The position numbers and the translations under genes were made by a program. A model generated the notes under the pieces. The model was not told where the DNA came from. It did not search any database and was given only the letters and a program-made list of their open reading frames with translations. From Terriglobus aquaticus (lineage in GTDB: Bacteria; Acidobacteriota; Terriglobia; Terriglobales; Acidobacteriaceae): a stretch of DNA of 64,000 nucleotides. How positions within the stretch are numbered: the first letter of the stretch is position 1; every line of letters begins with the position of its first letter. Below, one piece after another: positions 52,543-61,754 of this stretch. The DNA lies in assembly GCF_025685415.1 (NCBI RefSeq), contig NZ_JAGSYB010000001.1:2356001-2420000 (forward strand), read 5' to 3'.

Positions 52543-53996
52543 TGAACCGCAGGAGATTTCTGCAGGTCGCGGGGGCGTCGGCACCGCTGTTCGGCGCTGC
52601 CATGGCAAACGCTGCAGGCCCGTCCGCCGTGCAGCGCTCGGCCATCGCGCCCGCTCTCAAGGCGACGCTCGACGAGCAGATCGCACGCTACATGCAGCAG
52701 AACAACGCTCCCGGCATGCAGTTCGCCCTGGTGGATCTCCGCGGCACCGAGTACCTGGCGAGCTATGGCTTCGAGGATCTGCGGACGCGGAAACCTCTGA
52801 CCCCGGATCGGCTCTTCCAGATCGGCTCCATCTCCAAGTCGATGGCCGCCATCGCCGTGCTGCAGTTGGTAGAGGAAGGCAAGCTGGACCTGCAGCGGCC
52901 CGTGCTCGATACCCTGCCCTTTCTGCCGTGGAGCACGCCTCTGGGGTCAGTAACATTGCAACACGTGCTGACGCACACGACGGGTCTGCCCGGAGATGGA
53001 TCGCTCTACTTCCCCGGCAACTTCTGGACCCACCGGCAACGGTATGCTCCAGGCGAGCGTTACTTCTACTCGAACATGGCCTTCAACACATTGGGCCTGC
53101 TGGTCTCCACCGTGGATGGCCGTTCGTACCAGGAGTCGCTCACGTCACGCGTGTTGCATCCGGCCGGAATGAACGGGACCGTACCGTCGCTTGGCGGAGC
53201 GGAATGGGCAAGGCAGGCGACCAGCTATGTGCCGGCAAGCGTGGACGTTCCGTTTCACCGATTCGACGCGCTGCGTGAAGCGCCTCCATTTCACGAGGAC
53301 ACGAGCGCGGGCTGCGTCGCTTCTACACCGCTGGACATGGCCTGCTATTTGCGCTGCCTGCTGCGCGGCGGTGTTGCCGATAGCGGCGCACGCATCCTGA
53401 GCCCCGCCAGCTTCAAGAGCATGACCACCTCGCACGTGAAGGCAAACGAATGGGGCCCGCATGCCGGGTATGGATTCGGCATCGGCGTCGACCACCAGAG
53501 TGAGGACACCATCCTGATGCACACGGGTGGCATGGTGAGTTTTATGTCTGCGATCTACCTGAACCTGACCCGCGGCATTGCAGCATTCGCCTCCATCAAC
53601 GCACAACAGGGATACCGTCCCATGCCGGTGGTGCGTTATGCGGTTGAGGCGCTGGCTGCGGAAGGGACCTCCTCCCCGCCGGCGTCGATTGCCGCGCCTG
53701 CACCTGAAACCTCGCCAAAGGCAAACGACGCGGGGCCCGTAACCAGGCCGGACCTGGTAGGCACCTTTGTCAACGACGATCCCTGGCAGGGGACATGCAG
53801 GGTGGAGGAACGGGCCGGCAAGCTGACGTTGAACGGCACCCCGTTGCAATCGACGGGCGACGGTTCCTACTGGGTTGAATCGGAACCCGGCGCGCCAGAC
53901 CGCGCGGCCTTTGTATGTGTTGCCGGTGGCCAAGCTCAGATACTACTGGTGAACGGCACGCCCTTTAGAAGGTGGCATGCTCCGCCGATCTCCTAG
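52542..53996 (+). CDS. Tat-exported serine hydrolase, beta-lactamase/PBP4* type
   Basis: 484 residues from the ATG at 52542. A twin-arginine signal (NRRRFLQVAGASAPLFGAA) leads to the class C-like domain with S-x-x-K in IGSISKSMAA, Y-x-N in YFYSNMAFN and HTGG near residue 325. A Pro/Ala linker and a small C-terminal beta domain follow. Family members are esterases or D-amino-acid peptidases; the substrate is unknown. Export as a folded protein would be to the periplasm. Coupling to a cytoplasmic PLP enzyme is unusual. Confidence 0.85.
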   Translation: MNRRRFLQVAGASAPLFGAAMANAAGPSAVQRSAIAPALKATLDEQIARYMQQNNAPGMQFALVDLRGTEYLASYGFEDLRTRKPLTPDRLFQIGSISKSMAAIAVLQLVEEGKLDLQRPVLDTLPFLPWSTPLGSVTLQHVLTHTTGLPGDGSLYFPGNFWTHRQRYAPGERYFYSNMAFNTLGLLVSTVDGRSYQESLTSRVLHPAGMNGTVPSLGGAEWARQATSYVPASVDVPFHRFDALREAPPFHEDTSAGCVASTPLDMACYLRCLLRGGVADSGARILSPASFKSMTTSHVKANEWGPHAGYGFGIGVDHQSEDTILMHTGGMVSFMSAIYLNLTRGIAAFASINAQQGYRPMPVVRYAVEALAAEGTSSPPASIAAPAPETSPKANDAGPVTRPDLVGTFVNDDPWQGTCRVEERAGKLTLNGTPLQSTGDGSYWVESEPGAPDRAAFVCVAGGQAQILLVNGTPFRRWHAPPIS

Positions 53997-54233
53997 TCGC
54001 GCAGTCAAAGAGTGATAACAGTCACCATCTGAAGCGAAGCGATCAGTTGCTCCCCCCTGAGCGTTCTGGCGATTTGCAAAAGGATTGATCCCGCCGAAGT
54101 CTGCCCTACTTAGCCGGCTCCGAACGCAGAGTTGCTGAAGAGAGTTCAACGAAACAGTGTGTGCATGTGACTGCCGAGCGGTAACTCCTACAAACGCCGT
54201 TGTGAGAAATAAAGCCCGCTCCCACTACTTACC

Positions 54234-54264
54234 TTGCTAACCCGCGCACCGCACAAGCTATCCT
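54234..54264 (+). promoter_or_regulatory. Candidate promoter giving a leaderless mRNA
   Basis: TTGCTA and TATCCT are 19 bp apart. The TATCCT ends 7 bp before the ATG at 54272, so transcription would begin at or next to the start codon. No ribosome-binding site precedes that ATG. The 275-bp gap 53997-54271 shows no other feature. Confidence 0.35.
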
Positions 54265-54271
54265 GTGGACT

Positions 54272-54610
54272 ATGCCACGTGACTTCGCCCAAGTTTCTTC
54301 CCAGTTCCTTGCCTCGATCGATGCCGAGATCGAGCGACTCCAGAGTTTGCGTAAGCAAGTAGCCACTGCGGTCGATGCAGACCAGGCGATCACCAAGACA
54401 GCAAAGACCGCTCGCAGAGGAATGAGCGAAGAAGGTCGTCGCAAAATCGCCGAAGCGCAGAAGGCCCGCTGGGCCAAGCAGAAGAAGGCCGACAACACCG
54501 CGACGAAAGCATCGTCCCGGAAGACCTCTCTGAAGCAGACTGCAAAGAAAGCCGCCACGAAGAAGCCTTCGAAGAAAGCTGCTGCGGCCAAGACGATCGA
54601 ACAGGCTTAG
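54272..54610 (+). CDS. Lys/Ala-rich histone-H1-like small basic protein
   Basis: 112 residues. Residues 1-45 are a predicted helix/coiled coil (FLASIDAEIERLQSLRKQV). The middle has GMSEEGRRKIAEAQKARWAK, a short motif seen in small acidobacterial and other DNA-associated proteins. The C-terminal 40 residues are a K/A/T/S tail (KKAATKKPSKKAAAAK), as in bacterial H1-like nucleoid proteins. DNA binding is inferred from composition. No signal peptide. It is a single gene with a possible leaderless start. Confidence 0.75.
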   Translation: MPRDFAQVSSQFLASIDAEIERLQSLRKQVATAVDADQAITKTAKTARRGMSEEGRRKIAEAQKARWAKQKKADNTATKASSRKTSLKQTAKKAATKKPSKKAAAAKTIEQA

Positions 54611-54779
54611 CCAGACCGTACCGCTCCGGAACTCGAGCGCGGTTTCCTCATTCCCCTCTCGGTGCTTCTCTTTCCAGAGTTCCAGCGTCGTGAGCGCGGC
54701 TCGCTGCCTCGCTCTATCTGCTTCCTATATCCTTGCTGCGTAGTTGCCAGACCAAACCCATCTACTTACGGGGGCTGAA

Positions 54780-56624
54780 ATGTCCGCTCCGATCTCTAGA
54801 AGAGCTCTGGTCAAGACGGGAACGCTCAGTGCTGGTTGGGCTTTGCTTCGTCCTCGCTCTTTCGCGGCCATCTCACCCGTTGTTGGTAAGACCCGCCTCG
54901 AGCAGTTCGACTACGGTCAGGTGGAGTTGCTGGACGGCCCCATGCTCGACCAGTTCAGACAGAACCATACCTTCTTCCTGAACCTGAGCGATGACATGAT
55001 GCTCAAGCCATTCCGTGTAGCCGCTGGGCAGCCAGCACCGGGCGAGGACATGGGCGGCTGGTATACGGCGTCACCGAACTTCGACCCACCCAGGAACATG
55101 ACCGGCTACATCCCTGGGCATACCTTCGGGCAGTACCTCTCTGCCTTGGCGAGAGCGTACGCGGTCACGGGCGACAAGAACACACAAGCCAAGGTGGACC
55201 GGCTCGTAAAGGGCTATGCGGCGACCATCTCTCCAAAGTTCTGGAACGATTACTGCCTCCCCGCCTACACGTCGGACAAGACAACCTGCGGTTTGATCGA
55301 CGCTCACCAATTTGCAGGCCAACGCGACGCCTTGGCTGTGCTGAATCACGCAACAGACGTGGTACTTCCCTTCCTTCCACCGAAGGCCCTGAACCGTGCC
55401 GAGATGGCGGAGCGACCGCACCCGAACGTCGCATGGACGTGGGATGAGAGCTACACACTTCCTGAGAACTTCTTCCTTGCCTATCAGCGGAGTGGAGATG
55501 TGCGCTACCGCGAGTTAGCGATCCGATTCCTTCAGGACGACACCTACTTCAATCCCCTAAGCGAAGGAAAGAATGTGCTGCCTGGCGAGCATGCATACAG
55601 CCATCTCAATGCGCTCTGCTCCGCAGTGCAGGCCTACCTGGTGACAGGAAGCGAAAAGCACTTGCGAGCCGCAACGAATGGCTTCAACTTCGTTCTCTCC
55701 ACGCAGAGCTTTGCGACTGGCGGCTGGGGCCCCAACGAATCGTTCCGCAAACCCGATACCGACGCCCTGGCGAAGAGCCTTGAGGACACCCACGCGAGCT
55801 TCGAGACGCCGTGTGGCGCGTACGGGCACTTCAAGATGGCGCGATACCTCATGCGCATCACTGGCGATAGCACCTATGGGGACAGCATGGAGGCCATTCT
55901 CTACAACACGGTGCTCGGTTCCCTGCCGATCCAGGAAGACGGCCAGAGTTTCTACTACTCCGACTACAACAACGATGCTGTGAAGGGCTTTCACCCGGAT
56001 AAGTGGCCCTGCTGCTCCGGCACTCTGCCGCAGATCACAGCCGACTACGGTATTTCGAGCTACTTCCGCGCACCGGGAGCCGTCTATGTCAACCTGTTCG
56101 TGCCGTCGCGCGTCTCGTGGCAGCAGAGCGGTGCACGATACGCGCTGGAACAGCGTACACAATACCCCCTTGTGCCAGTGACCACGCTTCGTGTCCTCGC
56201 GCCCAGGCCTGCGACCTTTGCTGTGCATCTTCGTGTGCCGGCTTGGGCGGGTCCCAAGACGGCTGTCCGCGTGAACGGGAAGCCATTCGCATCGTCGCTC
56301 CGGCCTGGCACCTTCCTTGCGATCCAGCGTGAGTGGAAGAACAGCGACACCATCGAGTACACCCTGGACATGCCGATTGCGCTCAAGGCGGTCGACTCCA
56401 AGAACCCGGACAATGTCGCGCTTATGCAGGGTCCCCTCACTCTTTTCGCGGTGAACGACGTACACGCCCGGTTCAGTCGCGCGCAGCTACTCGGAGCCTC
56501 GCAGAAAAGCCAAGGCTCCAACGAGTGGTTAGTCGCCTCGCAGCGGAATGGGAACATCACATTCAAGCCATTCTTCGCGATTCAGCGGGAGCACTACCGT
56601 TTGTATCACCAGCTAGCTTCCTAA
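54780..56624 (+). CDS. Secreted GH127-like beta-L-arabinofuranosidase
   Basis: 614 residues from the ATG at 54780, with a G-rich ribosome-binding site; the frame opens at 54744. A Tat-like signal is present (ISRRALVKTG). The domain has GHTFGQYLSALARAYAVTGD, HAYSHLNALCSAVQAYL, SFETPCGAYGHFKMA and WPCCSGTLPQ. The Glu/Cys and Cys-Cys positions match the zinc-Cys nucleophile site of GH127 enzymes. It should release L-arabinose from plant-type glycans in the periplasm or outside. It is followed by a convergent peptidase gene. Confidence 0.85.
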   Translation: MSAPISRRALVKTGTLSAGWALLRPRSFAAISPVVGKTRLEQFDYGQVELLDGPMLDQFRQNHTFFLNLSDDMMLKPFRVAAGQPAPGEDMGGWYTASPNFDPPRNMTGYIPGHTFGQYLSALARAYAVTGDKNTQAKVDRLVKGYAATISPKFWNDYCLPAYTSDKTTCGLIDAHQFAGQRDALAVLNHATDVVLPFLPPKALNRAEMAERPHPNVAWTWDESYTLPENFFLAYQRSGDVRYRELAIRFLQDDTYFNPLSEGKNVLPGEHAYSHLNALCSAVQAYLVTGSEKHLRAATNGFNFVLSTQSFATGGWGPNESFRKPDTDALAKSLEDTHASFETPCGAYGHFKMARYLMRITGDSTYGDSMEAILYNTVLGSLPIQEDGQSFYYSDYNNDAVKGFHPDKWPCCSGTLPQITADYGISSYFRAPGAVYVNLFVPSRVSWQQSGARYALEQRTQYPLVPVTTLRVLAPRPATFAVHLRVPAWAGPKTAVRVNGKPFASSLRPGTFLAIQREWKNSDTIEYTLDMPIALKAVDSKNPDNVALMQGPLTLFAVNDVHARFSRAQLLGASQKSQGSNEWLVASQRNGNITFKPFFAIQREHYRLYHQLAS

Positions 56625-56667
56625 CCTGTTCCGCCGATCGAACGTCGAGGACGTCTTCTCCGCTTCG

Positions 56668-58677
56668 CTACGGGAGCGCAACGCCTTCCACGGTACTTGG
56701 GGAGGCGCCTTTCACACCGGATCCCGGAAAGAGCACCTCTTCTGTGGATGTGCTCGTTAGCCCCTGCTTGGGAGATAGATAGTGGTCGAAAAATGCCTTC
56801 TGCTTTTCCCACGCGTCCAGCCTGTGGGCCGGTTGCGCAAAGCCGTGGAGTTCCCCAGCGTAGGTGAAGTAGAACACCGTCTTGTGCGCTGCGTGCAGGG
56901 CTTCCACGAAGCGTGCCGACTCCGCGGGCGGTACCTGCGGATCGTTCTGCCCGTGCATGACCAGGAGCGGCGTGTGCACCTTATCGATCGAGAGCAGAAC
57001 ATTCGCGCGCCGATAGTTCTCCGGTTTTTCCGACGGGCTGCCGCCCATCTTCATGCTCCAGCGGATCGCGGACGGGCCATTGGTTCTCTCCAGAAACAGC
57101 GCCCGGTCGACCACACCGTACAGCTCGATAGCCGCTGCAAACAGGTCGGGATAGCGCGTGACCATGTAAGCCACCATGGTGCCGCCGTGGCTGCCACCGC
57201 CAATGCCGAGCCGGGCCGGGTCTGCACCCTTCTGCGTGACAAGGAACTCGGCGCCCGCTGCAACGTCATCCACCTCGCCGCCGTTCGAGTCCTCCACGTT
57301 GGCGTTGCGGAATGCCTCGCCGTAGCCGGTGCTGCCGCGGTAGTTCGGCTCAAGCACCAGGTACCCCTCTTGTGCGAGGTACTGCGCCCAGCCATCTGCG
57401 CGGTACACGTCCTGTCCCTCAGGGCCACCGTGAATCCATAGCACCGCAGGCAGCTTTGCACCTGGCCTGGCGCTCTGCGGTTTGTACAGAAGACCGCTGA
57501 TCTCACGGCCGTCCTTGCTCTTCCACGTAACGCGTTCGGGTGTTTGGAACGCTCGGGCGATCGTGACCGGCGTCGTGCTGGACAGGGACCGCGCCTTGTC
57601 GGCTGCATCGCTCGGCACCGTGTACACATCGCCTGTTGTGGTCGCGGTCTGCCGATGAAAGTAGATTTGCTTGCCGTCGTCGGACCAGCGCGGGCTTGAG
57701 CTCACGCCCGCCGCCTGAAATTTTGCCGCGGCATGAGCTTCCCCGCCTGAGGCTGGAACGACCCAGATGGCCGATGCCTCCGCGAGGTCACGATTGGAGA
57801 CGAAGACAATGTTTTTCCCATCCGGCGAGAACTCCGGATCGCTATCTTCAAAGTGGCCTTCGGTAAGCTGCTTGGGAGCTCCACCACTTACCGGCACCAC
57901 GTAGATGTGCTCCCACCCCGAGTTCTGCAGGGCGGTTGCGATCTGCCGATCGTCATGCGACCAGCTCAACGATCGAATGGACCAACCGCCGCCCCGATCG
58001 ACCGGCGCAGTGTAGAGCGTGCGAATCGCCTTGGCATCGAACTCCGCGGCGCCGGGCGCAAAGCGCAGCAGTCGAATGCTTCCGCTGAAGCTGTCCTTCG
58101 TGCGAGAGACGTAAGCGATCGACCTGCCGTCGTGCGACCACTCGGCCGCGCTTGCCTCTTCCGTGGGTGGCGTCAGAAACGATGTTGTCGTGCCGTCCGC
58201 GCTCACCGCCAGCAAGCTGCTGTTTCCGCGTCGTCCGCTGGCGAACACGATCCATTTCCCATCGGGCGACCAGTGCGGGTCACGGTCTCCCGCCTGGCGT
58301 GGGTCGCCCGCTCCAGCCGGTGCGTTGGTAAGCCGCCTCGGCGCACCACCATCCACGGCAACCGACCAGATGCTGCCCTGGCTGGCGTAGGCCAGGTGCC
58401 TGCCATCCGGCGACCACTGCACACCGGACTTGCCACCGGGCGTGGTGGTAAGAACCACGGGCCAGCCACCGTCCGCAGGCATCATGCCAATCTGCCCACC
58501 ACGCACCAACGCAAACGTCTTGCCATCGGGCGACAGCGCAGCCTCACCCAGGGGCTCCACTGCCAGCAGGTCCTGCAGCGTAAACTTCGCCGGGGTCTCC
58601 GCAGCCGGCAACTGCATCCACGAGGCGCCGGCCATAAGTGCAGCGGCCGCAAAAAGCTTGTAAGAGAGCATCGACAT
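56668..58677 (-). CDS. S9 prolyl-oligopeptidase family peptidase with beta-propeller
   Basis: 669 residues with a signal peptide (LFAAAALMAGASWMQLPAAE). Residues 30-390 hold TolB/WD40-like propeller repeats (AALSPDGKTFAL, VQWSPDGRHLAYAS, PHWSPDGKWIVFAS, PEFSPDGKNIVFVS). The C-terminal hydrolase has the WIHGGPEG oxyanion region, the GGGSHGG nucleophile elbow, the Asp in HGQNDPQVPP and the His in GELHGFAQP. It is a dipeptidyl-peptidase or acylaminoacyl-peptidase type enzyme in the periplasm. It lies 21 bp downstream of the TonB receptor gene, so peptide uptake and cleavage may be linked. Confidence 0.88.
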   Translation of the reverse strand: MSMLSYKLFAAAALMAGASWMQLPAAETPAKFTLQDLLAVEPLGEAALSPDGKTFALVRGGQIGMMPADGGWPVVLTTTPGGKSGVQWSPDGRHLAYASQGSIWSVAVDGGAPRRLTNAPAGAGDPRQAGDRDPHWSPDGKWIVFASGRRGNSSLLAVSADGTTTSFLTPPTEEASAAEWSHDGRSIAYVSRTKDSFSGSIRLLRFAPGAAEFDAKAIRTLYTAPVDRGGGWSIRSLSWSHDDRQIATALQNSGWEHIYVVPVSGGAPKQLTEGHFEDSDPEFSPDGKNIVFVSNRDLAEASAIWVVPASGGEAHAAAKFQAAGVSSSPRWSDDGKQIYFHRQTATTTGDVYTVPSDAADKARSLSSTTPVTIARAFQTPERVTWKSKDGREISGLLYKPQSARPGAKLPAVLWIHGGPEGQDVYRADGWAQYLAQEGYLVLEPNYRGSTGYGEAFRNANVEDSNGGEVDDVAAGAEFLVTQKGADPARLGIGGGSHGGTMVAYMVTRYPDLFAAAIELYGVVDRALFLERTNGPSAIRWSMKMGGSPSEKPENYRRANVLLSIDKVHTPLLVMHGQNDPQVPPAESARFVEALHAAHKTVFYFTYAGELHGFAQPAHRLDAWEKQKAFFDHYLSPKQGLTSTSTEEVLFPGSGVKGASPSTVEGVALP

Positions 58678-58698
58678 GCAAGTTCTCCGAAGGGTGCC

Positions 58699-61632
58699 TT
58701 AGAAGCGGTAACGTGCGCTAATCTGAGCGGACCGGGGCTGCTGAACGTTCTGTAGTTGGCCAAAGGTGCTGGACGCGATGTTGTAGCCGTTCACGAACTG
58801 CTGGCCCGCACCGTTATTGGTCACGTTGTACAGGTTCAAATCGGCTTGGATGGACTGCCGATCTGTTATGTGGAACTCGCGGCCGGCGGACAGGTTCCAC
58901 TGCAGCAGCCATGGGCAATAGATCTGCCCGGTACCGCGATCGTCGTAGCGAAAGCGGTACGTGGTTGCCAGCGGGTTTGTGACCGTGCGGCCGCTGATGC
59001 GCAGCGTCGCCGGGCCGTACTGGCCGGCATAGGGCGTTCCAAGCGCCGTCAGCGTCGTCACCACAGGACCGCCTGCACTGCCCGACTGCGCCGTGAGCAA
59101 CGTGCCCAGACGGATGTTCCACGGCGCCTTGTACGTCACACCGGTGCGCGACTCGTGCCGCTGCCACATGCGGTCCCGGGTGTCGCCCGTGTAGCTGTTT
59201 GTTACATAACCACGCACCGATCCGATGCCGTTGTTGTTCGCGAACTTCTGCGGCTCTATGAACGACGCCGGGTCGTTGGGCTGCCAGGTGCCGGCAATAT
59301 GGTCCGGCGAGTAGGTGTAAGTGCTGAACACCTGCAGCGCCTTAGTCTGGCGGCTTACCGTGAATTCGACACCGTCGGCGACCAGCCAGTTCCATTTGTT
59401 GTTGGTGATCAAGTAGGTGTTGTTCAGCGCGGGGTTCACCAGGCCGCCCCACACCGTACCCCCCGCGGTCGTGTTGTAGATCTGATTGGTGTCGTACGCC
59501 GCCGGGCGGTCGCGGTACTCGCGATGGATGTAGCTGACGTCGACCGTCACTTCCTTCGGCAACTGGCCGCGATAGCCGACAAGCCACTCTCGGACGAAGC
59601 CCTGGTGACGATTCGGGTCGAAGCTGCGGCCGGATGCTGCGGCGCTGGTAGCCGGCGTAGTGACAGTGTTGAGGACCGATCCGTTCGGGTTGAAGTAAGT
59701 AGTAGTGGTCGCCGCCGTGTTCGTGCCGCCCACAGCATTCGCGCCCAGGTAGCTCGCATTCGTGATGTCGGTGATCTTGGTCCAGCTGGCGCGGATCACA
59801 TGGCGCTGATCGTGCGTGAGCACGAACGCACCCGCGACGCGCGGCGCCCAGTTCCAGGAGTGCTGAATCGTCTGCTTCGCGATGCGATCGCTGGCGGAAA
59901 TCCAGTCAGGCCGCAGACCACCCGTGATGCTGAGCCGCGAGAAGGGACGCCAGCGGTCCTGGATGTACCACGCCGCGTCCTTAGCGCTGATGTAGTTGGT
60001 CAGCAGGCTTGTCGCGGCCACACTCTGCTGGCTGAAGATGCGATAGCCCTGCGACGGATCGTTCGGGTTGTTCAGCACGGCATTCTGCAGCACAACCGAT
60101 CCGTTATTCGCGTAGTACGTCGTTGCCTTGCTCAGTTCATGCGGGATCACATAGAAGCCGGCTTGCAGCAGGTGCTCACCCCACTTGGATGGAATCACGT
60201 AATCCACGTCGCCCGAGAAGGTAGGTTTGCTGGCCGGGTTCGTCCCCACCGACGAAAGATTGTTCAACGTGACGAGCGTGGAACCTTGGCCGATGTAGGT
60301 TCCGCTCGAGAGTGCATAGCTCTGGTACACATCCACTTCAGGCTGGCTGCCGACACCACCAATGGCCGACAGACTCGAATTGCTGCCCTTGTTGTTGTAG
60401 GAGACCAGGAAGCGTGTCGTAAGCCGCGGGTTCCACTGCGAGACCAGGCGCGCACCATAGGCGCCGCCACCGTACTGCGAATGTGCAATGTTGGCCGCGT
60501 ACCACTGGTAATTCGCATCCTGCTTGCGGCTGTCGTACTGCACCAGGCCGATCAGCCGATGCTTGTCCGAAAGCTGGAATGTGACGTCACCCAGAAAGAC
60601 AAAACCGCGCGACTGATTCGAGAAGTTCTGAAAGCCGGGTGCGAGCGAAGTCAGGTAGCCGGTCTGCGTGCTCGTCTGGCTGATGCTGTCGTTGCGGTTG
60701 ATATAGCGGCCAGAAGCAAAGAACCACGCCCGCTGCCGCTTAATGGGACCACCCACGGCGAAGTCCGGCTGCTCTACCGCTGTGCTTGCCGACGCACCTC
60801 CCGGAACGTTGTTTCCGTTCAGCGCGCTTGGCCCGGCAAGATAGAACAACGAGCCGTGGAACTGGTCGCTCCCCGCCGGACTCGCCAGGTTGATCACCAT
60901 GCCCATGGCCGCCGGCGAGGTGGCGTCGTTGCCGCCGGTCACGATCTGCACATCGCCCAGCGATTCGTTTGAGATGCTGATGCCGTTCGACGGCCAGTTC
61001 TGCTGAAAGCTGCCGATATCCATGCCGTCGTACAGCGTCACATGGTTCTCGTTTTCAGACCCGCGCAGAAAGTACGTTTGACCACCCTGCGCGTCGGACG
61101 AAGCGCTAACAATGCCGGGGGTCAGTTGCAGCGAATCGGACCAGTCGTGACGGCCTGTGATGGGCACACTACGCAGCAGTTCGCCGCTCAGGTTTACCGA
61201 CTGCTCGGCGTTCTGCGTGTCGATGAGCGGTGTATCGCCTGTGACCTCAACCACCTGCTGCTCCGACCCAAGGGTGAGTGGCACATCCACGGCGATGTCC
61301 AGCCCCGCGCGCACCAGCAGGTTGCCGCGCACAAACTTCTGAAAGCCGGAGGCGACCACCTCCACGCTGTAGTTGCCGGCCTCTGGCAGATCGCCAAGCC
61401 GGTAGTTTCCAGCCTGGTCGCTGGTGGCTTTGAACGTGCCGCCGACCGCCGGGCTGCGCACCACGATCTCGGCACCAGGAACGATCGCGCCTGTCACATC
61501 GGTCACCTGGCCGTGAATAATGCCGTTCGAGGTCTGCGCTGCAACGGTGCCGCTGAGTACCACGGCAGACAGGGCCAGCACCTGCGGCATAAGGATGGAA
61601 CTGGAACGGTGAAAGCTCTTCAACGACAGCAC
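58699..61632 (-). CDS. TonB-dependent receptor with carboxypeptidase-regulatory N-domain (Oar-like)
   Basis: 977 residues from the GTG at 61632, with AGGAG 5 nt upstream; the frame opens at 61680. After the signal peptide (PQVLALSAVVLSGTVAAQ), residues 35-115 form a carboxypeptidase-regulatory domain (IIHGQVTDVTGAIVPGAEIV). A plug region follows (DTQNAEQSVNLSGELLRSVP, TYFLRGSENENHVTLYDGMD). The barrel ends SARYRF. No clear TonB box is seen. Ligands of such acidobacterial receptors are mostly unknown; the peptidase and carboxypeptidase next to it suggest peptides. Confidence 0.88.
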   Translation of the reverse strand: MLSLKSFHRSSSILMPQVLALSAVVLSGTVAAQTSNGIIHGQVTDVTGAIVPGAEIVVRSPAVGGTFKATSDQAGNYRLGDLPEAGNYSVEVVASGFQKFVRGNLLVRAGLDIAVDVPLTLGSEQQVVEVTGDTPLIDTQNAEQSVNLSGELLRSVPITGRHDWSDSLQLTPGIVSASSDAQGGQTYFLRGSENENHVTLYDGMDIGSFQQNWPSNGISISNESLGDVQIVTGGNDATSPAAMGMVINLASPAGSDQFHGSLFYLAGPSALNGNNVPGGASASTAVEQPDFAVGGPIKRQRAWFFASGRYINRNDSISQTSTQTGYLTSLAPGFQNFSNQSRGFVFLGDVTFQLSDKHRLIGLVQYDSRKQDANYQWYAANIAHSQYGGGAYGARLVSQWNPRLTTRFLVSYNNKGSNSSLSAIGGVGSQPEVDVYQSYALSSGTYIGQGSTLVTLNNLSSVGTNPASKPTFSGDVDYVIPSKWGEHLLQAGFYVIPHELSKATTYYANNGSVVLQNAVLNNPNDPSQGYRIFSQQSVAATSLLTNYISAKDAAWYIQDRWRPFSRLSITGGLRPDWISASDRIAKQTIQHSWNWAPRVAGAFVLTHDQRHVIRASWTKITDITNASYLGANAVGGTNTAATTTTYFNPNGSVLNTVTTPATSAAASGRSFDPNRHQGFVREWLVGYRGQLPKEVTVDVSYIHREYRDRPAAYDTNQIYNTTAGGTVWGGLVNPALNNTYLITNNKWNWLVADGVEFTVSRQTKALQVFSTYTYSPDHIAGTWQPNDPASFIEPQKFANNNGIGSVRGYVTNSYTGDTRDRMWQRHESRTGVTYKAPWNIRLGTLLTAQSGSAGGPVVTTLTALGTPYAGQYGPATLRISGRTVTNPLATTYRFRYDDRGTGQIYCPWLLQWNLSAGREFHITDRQSIQADLNLYNVTNNGAGQQFVNGYNIASSTFGQLQNVQQPRSAQISARYRF

Positions 61633-61754
61633 TGTCTCTCCTGAAGTTTTGGGACAACGGGGTCTGTGCGGCAGCCACACGAGTGCGGTACCGAGGCAGA
61701 GATCAAATTTCCGTTGGGGTCAACAGCGAGCGAGCGAAGATGGAAAGGGCAGGT

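Noticed and set aside
58756-60972. Long plus-strand open frame of 738 codons
   Set aside because: It lies antisense inside the TonB receptor gene, has no recognisable domain or ribosome-binding site, and such antisense frames are common in GC-rich coding DNA.
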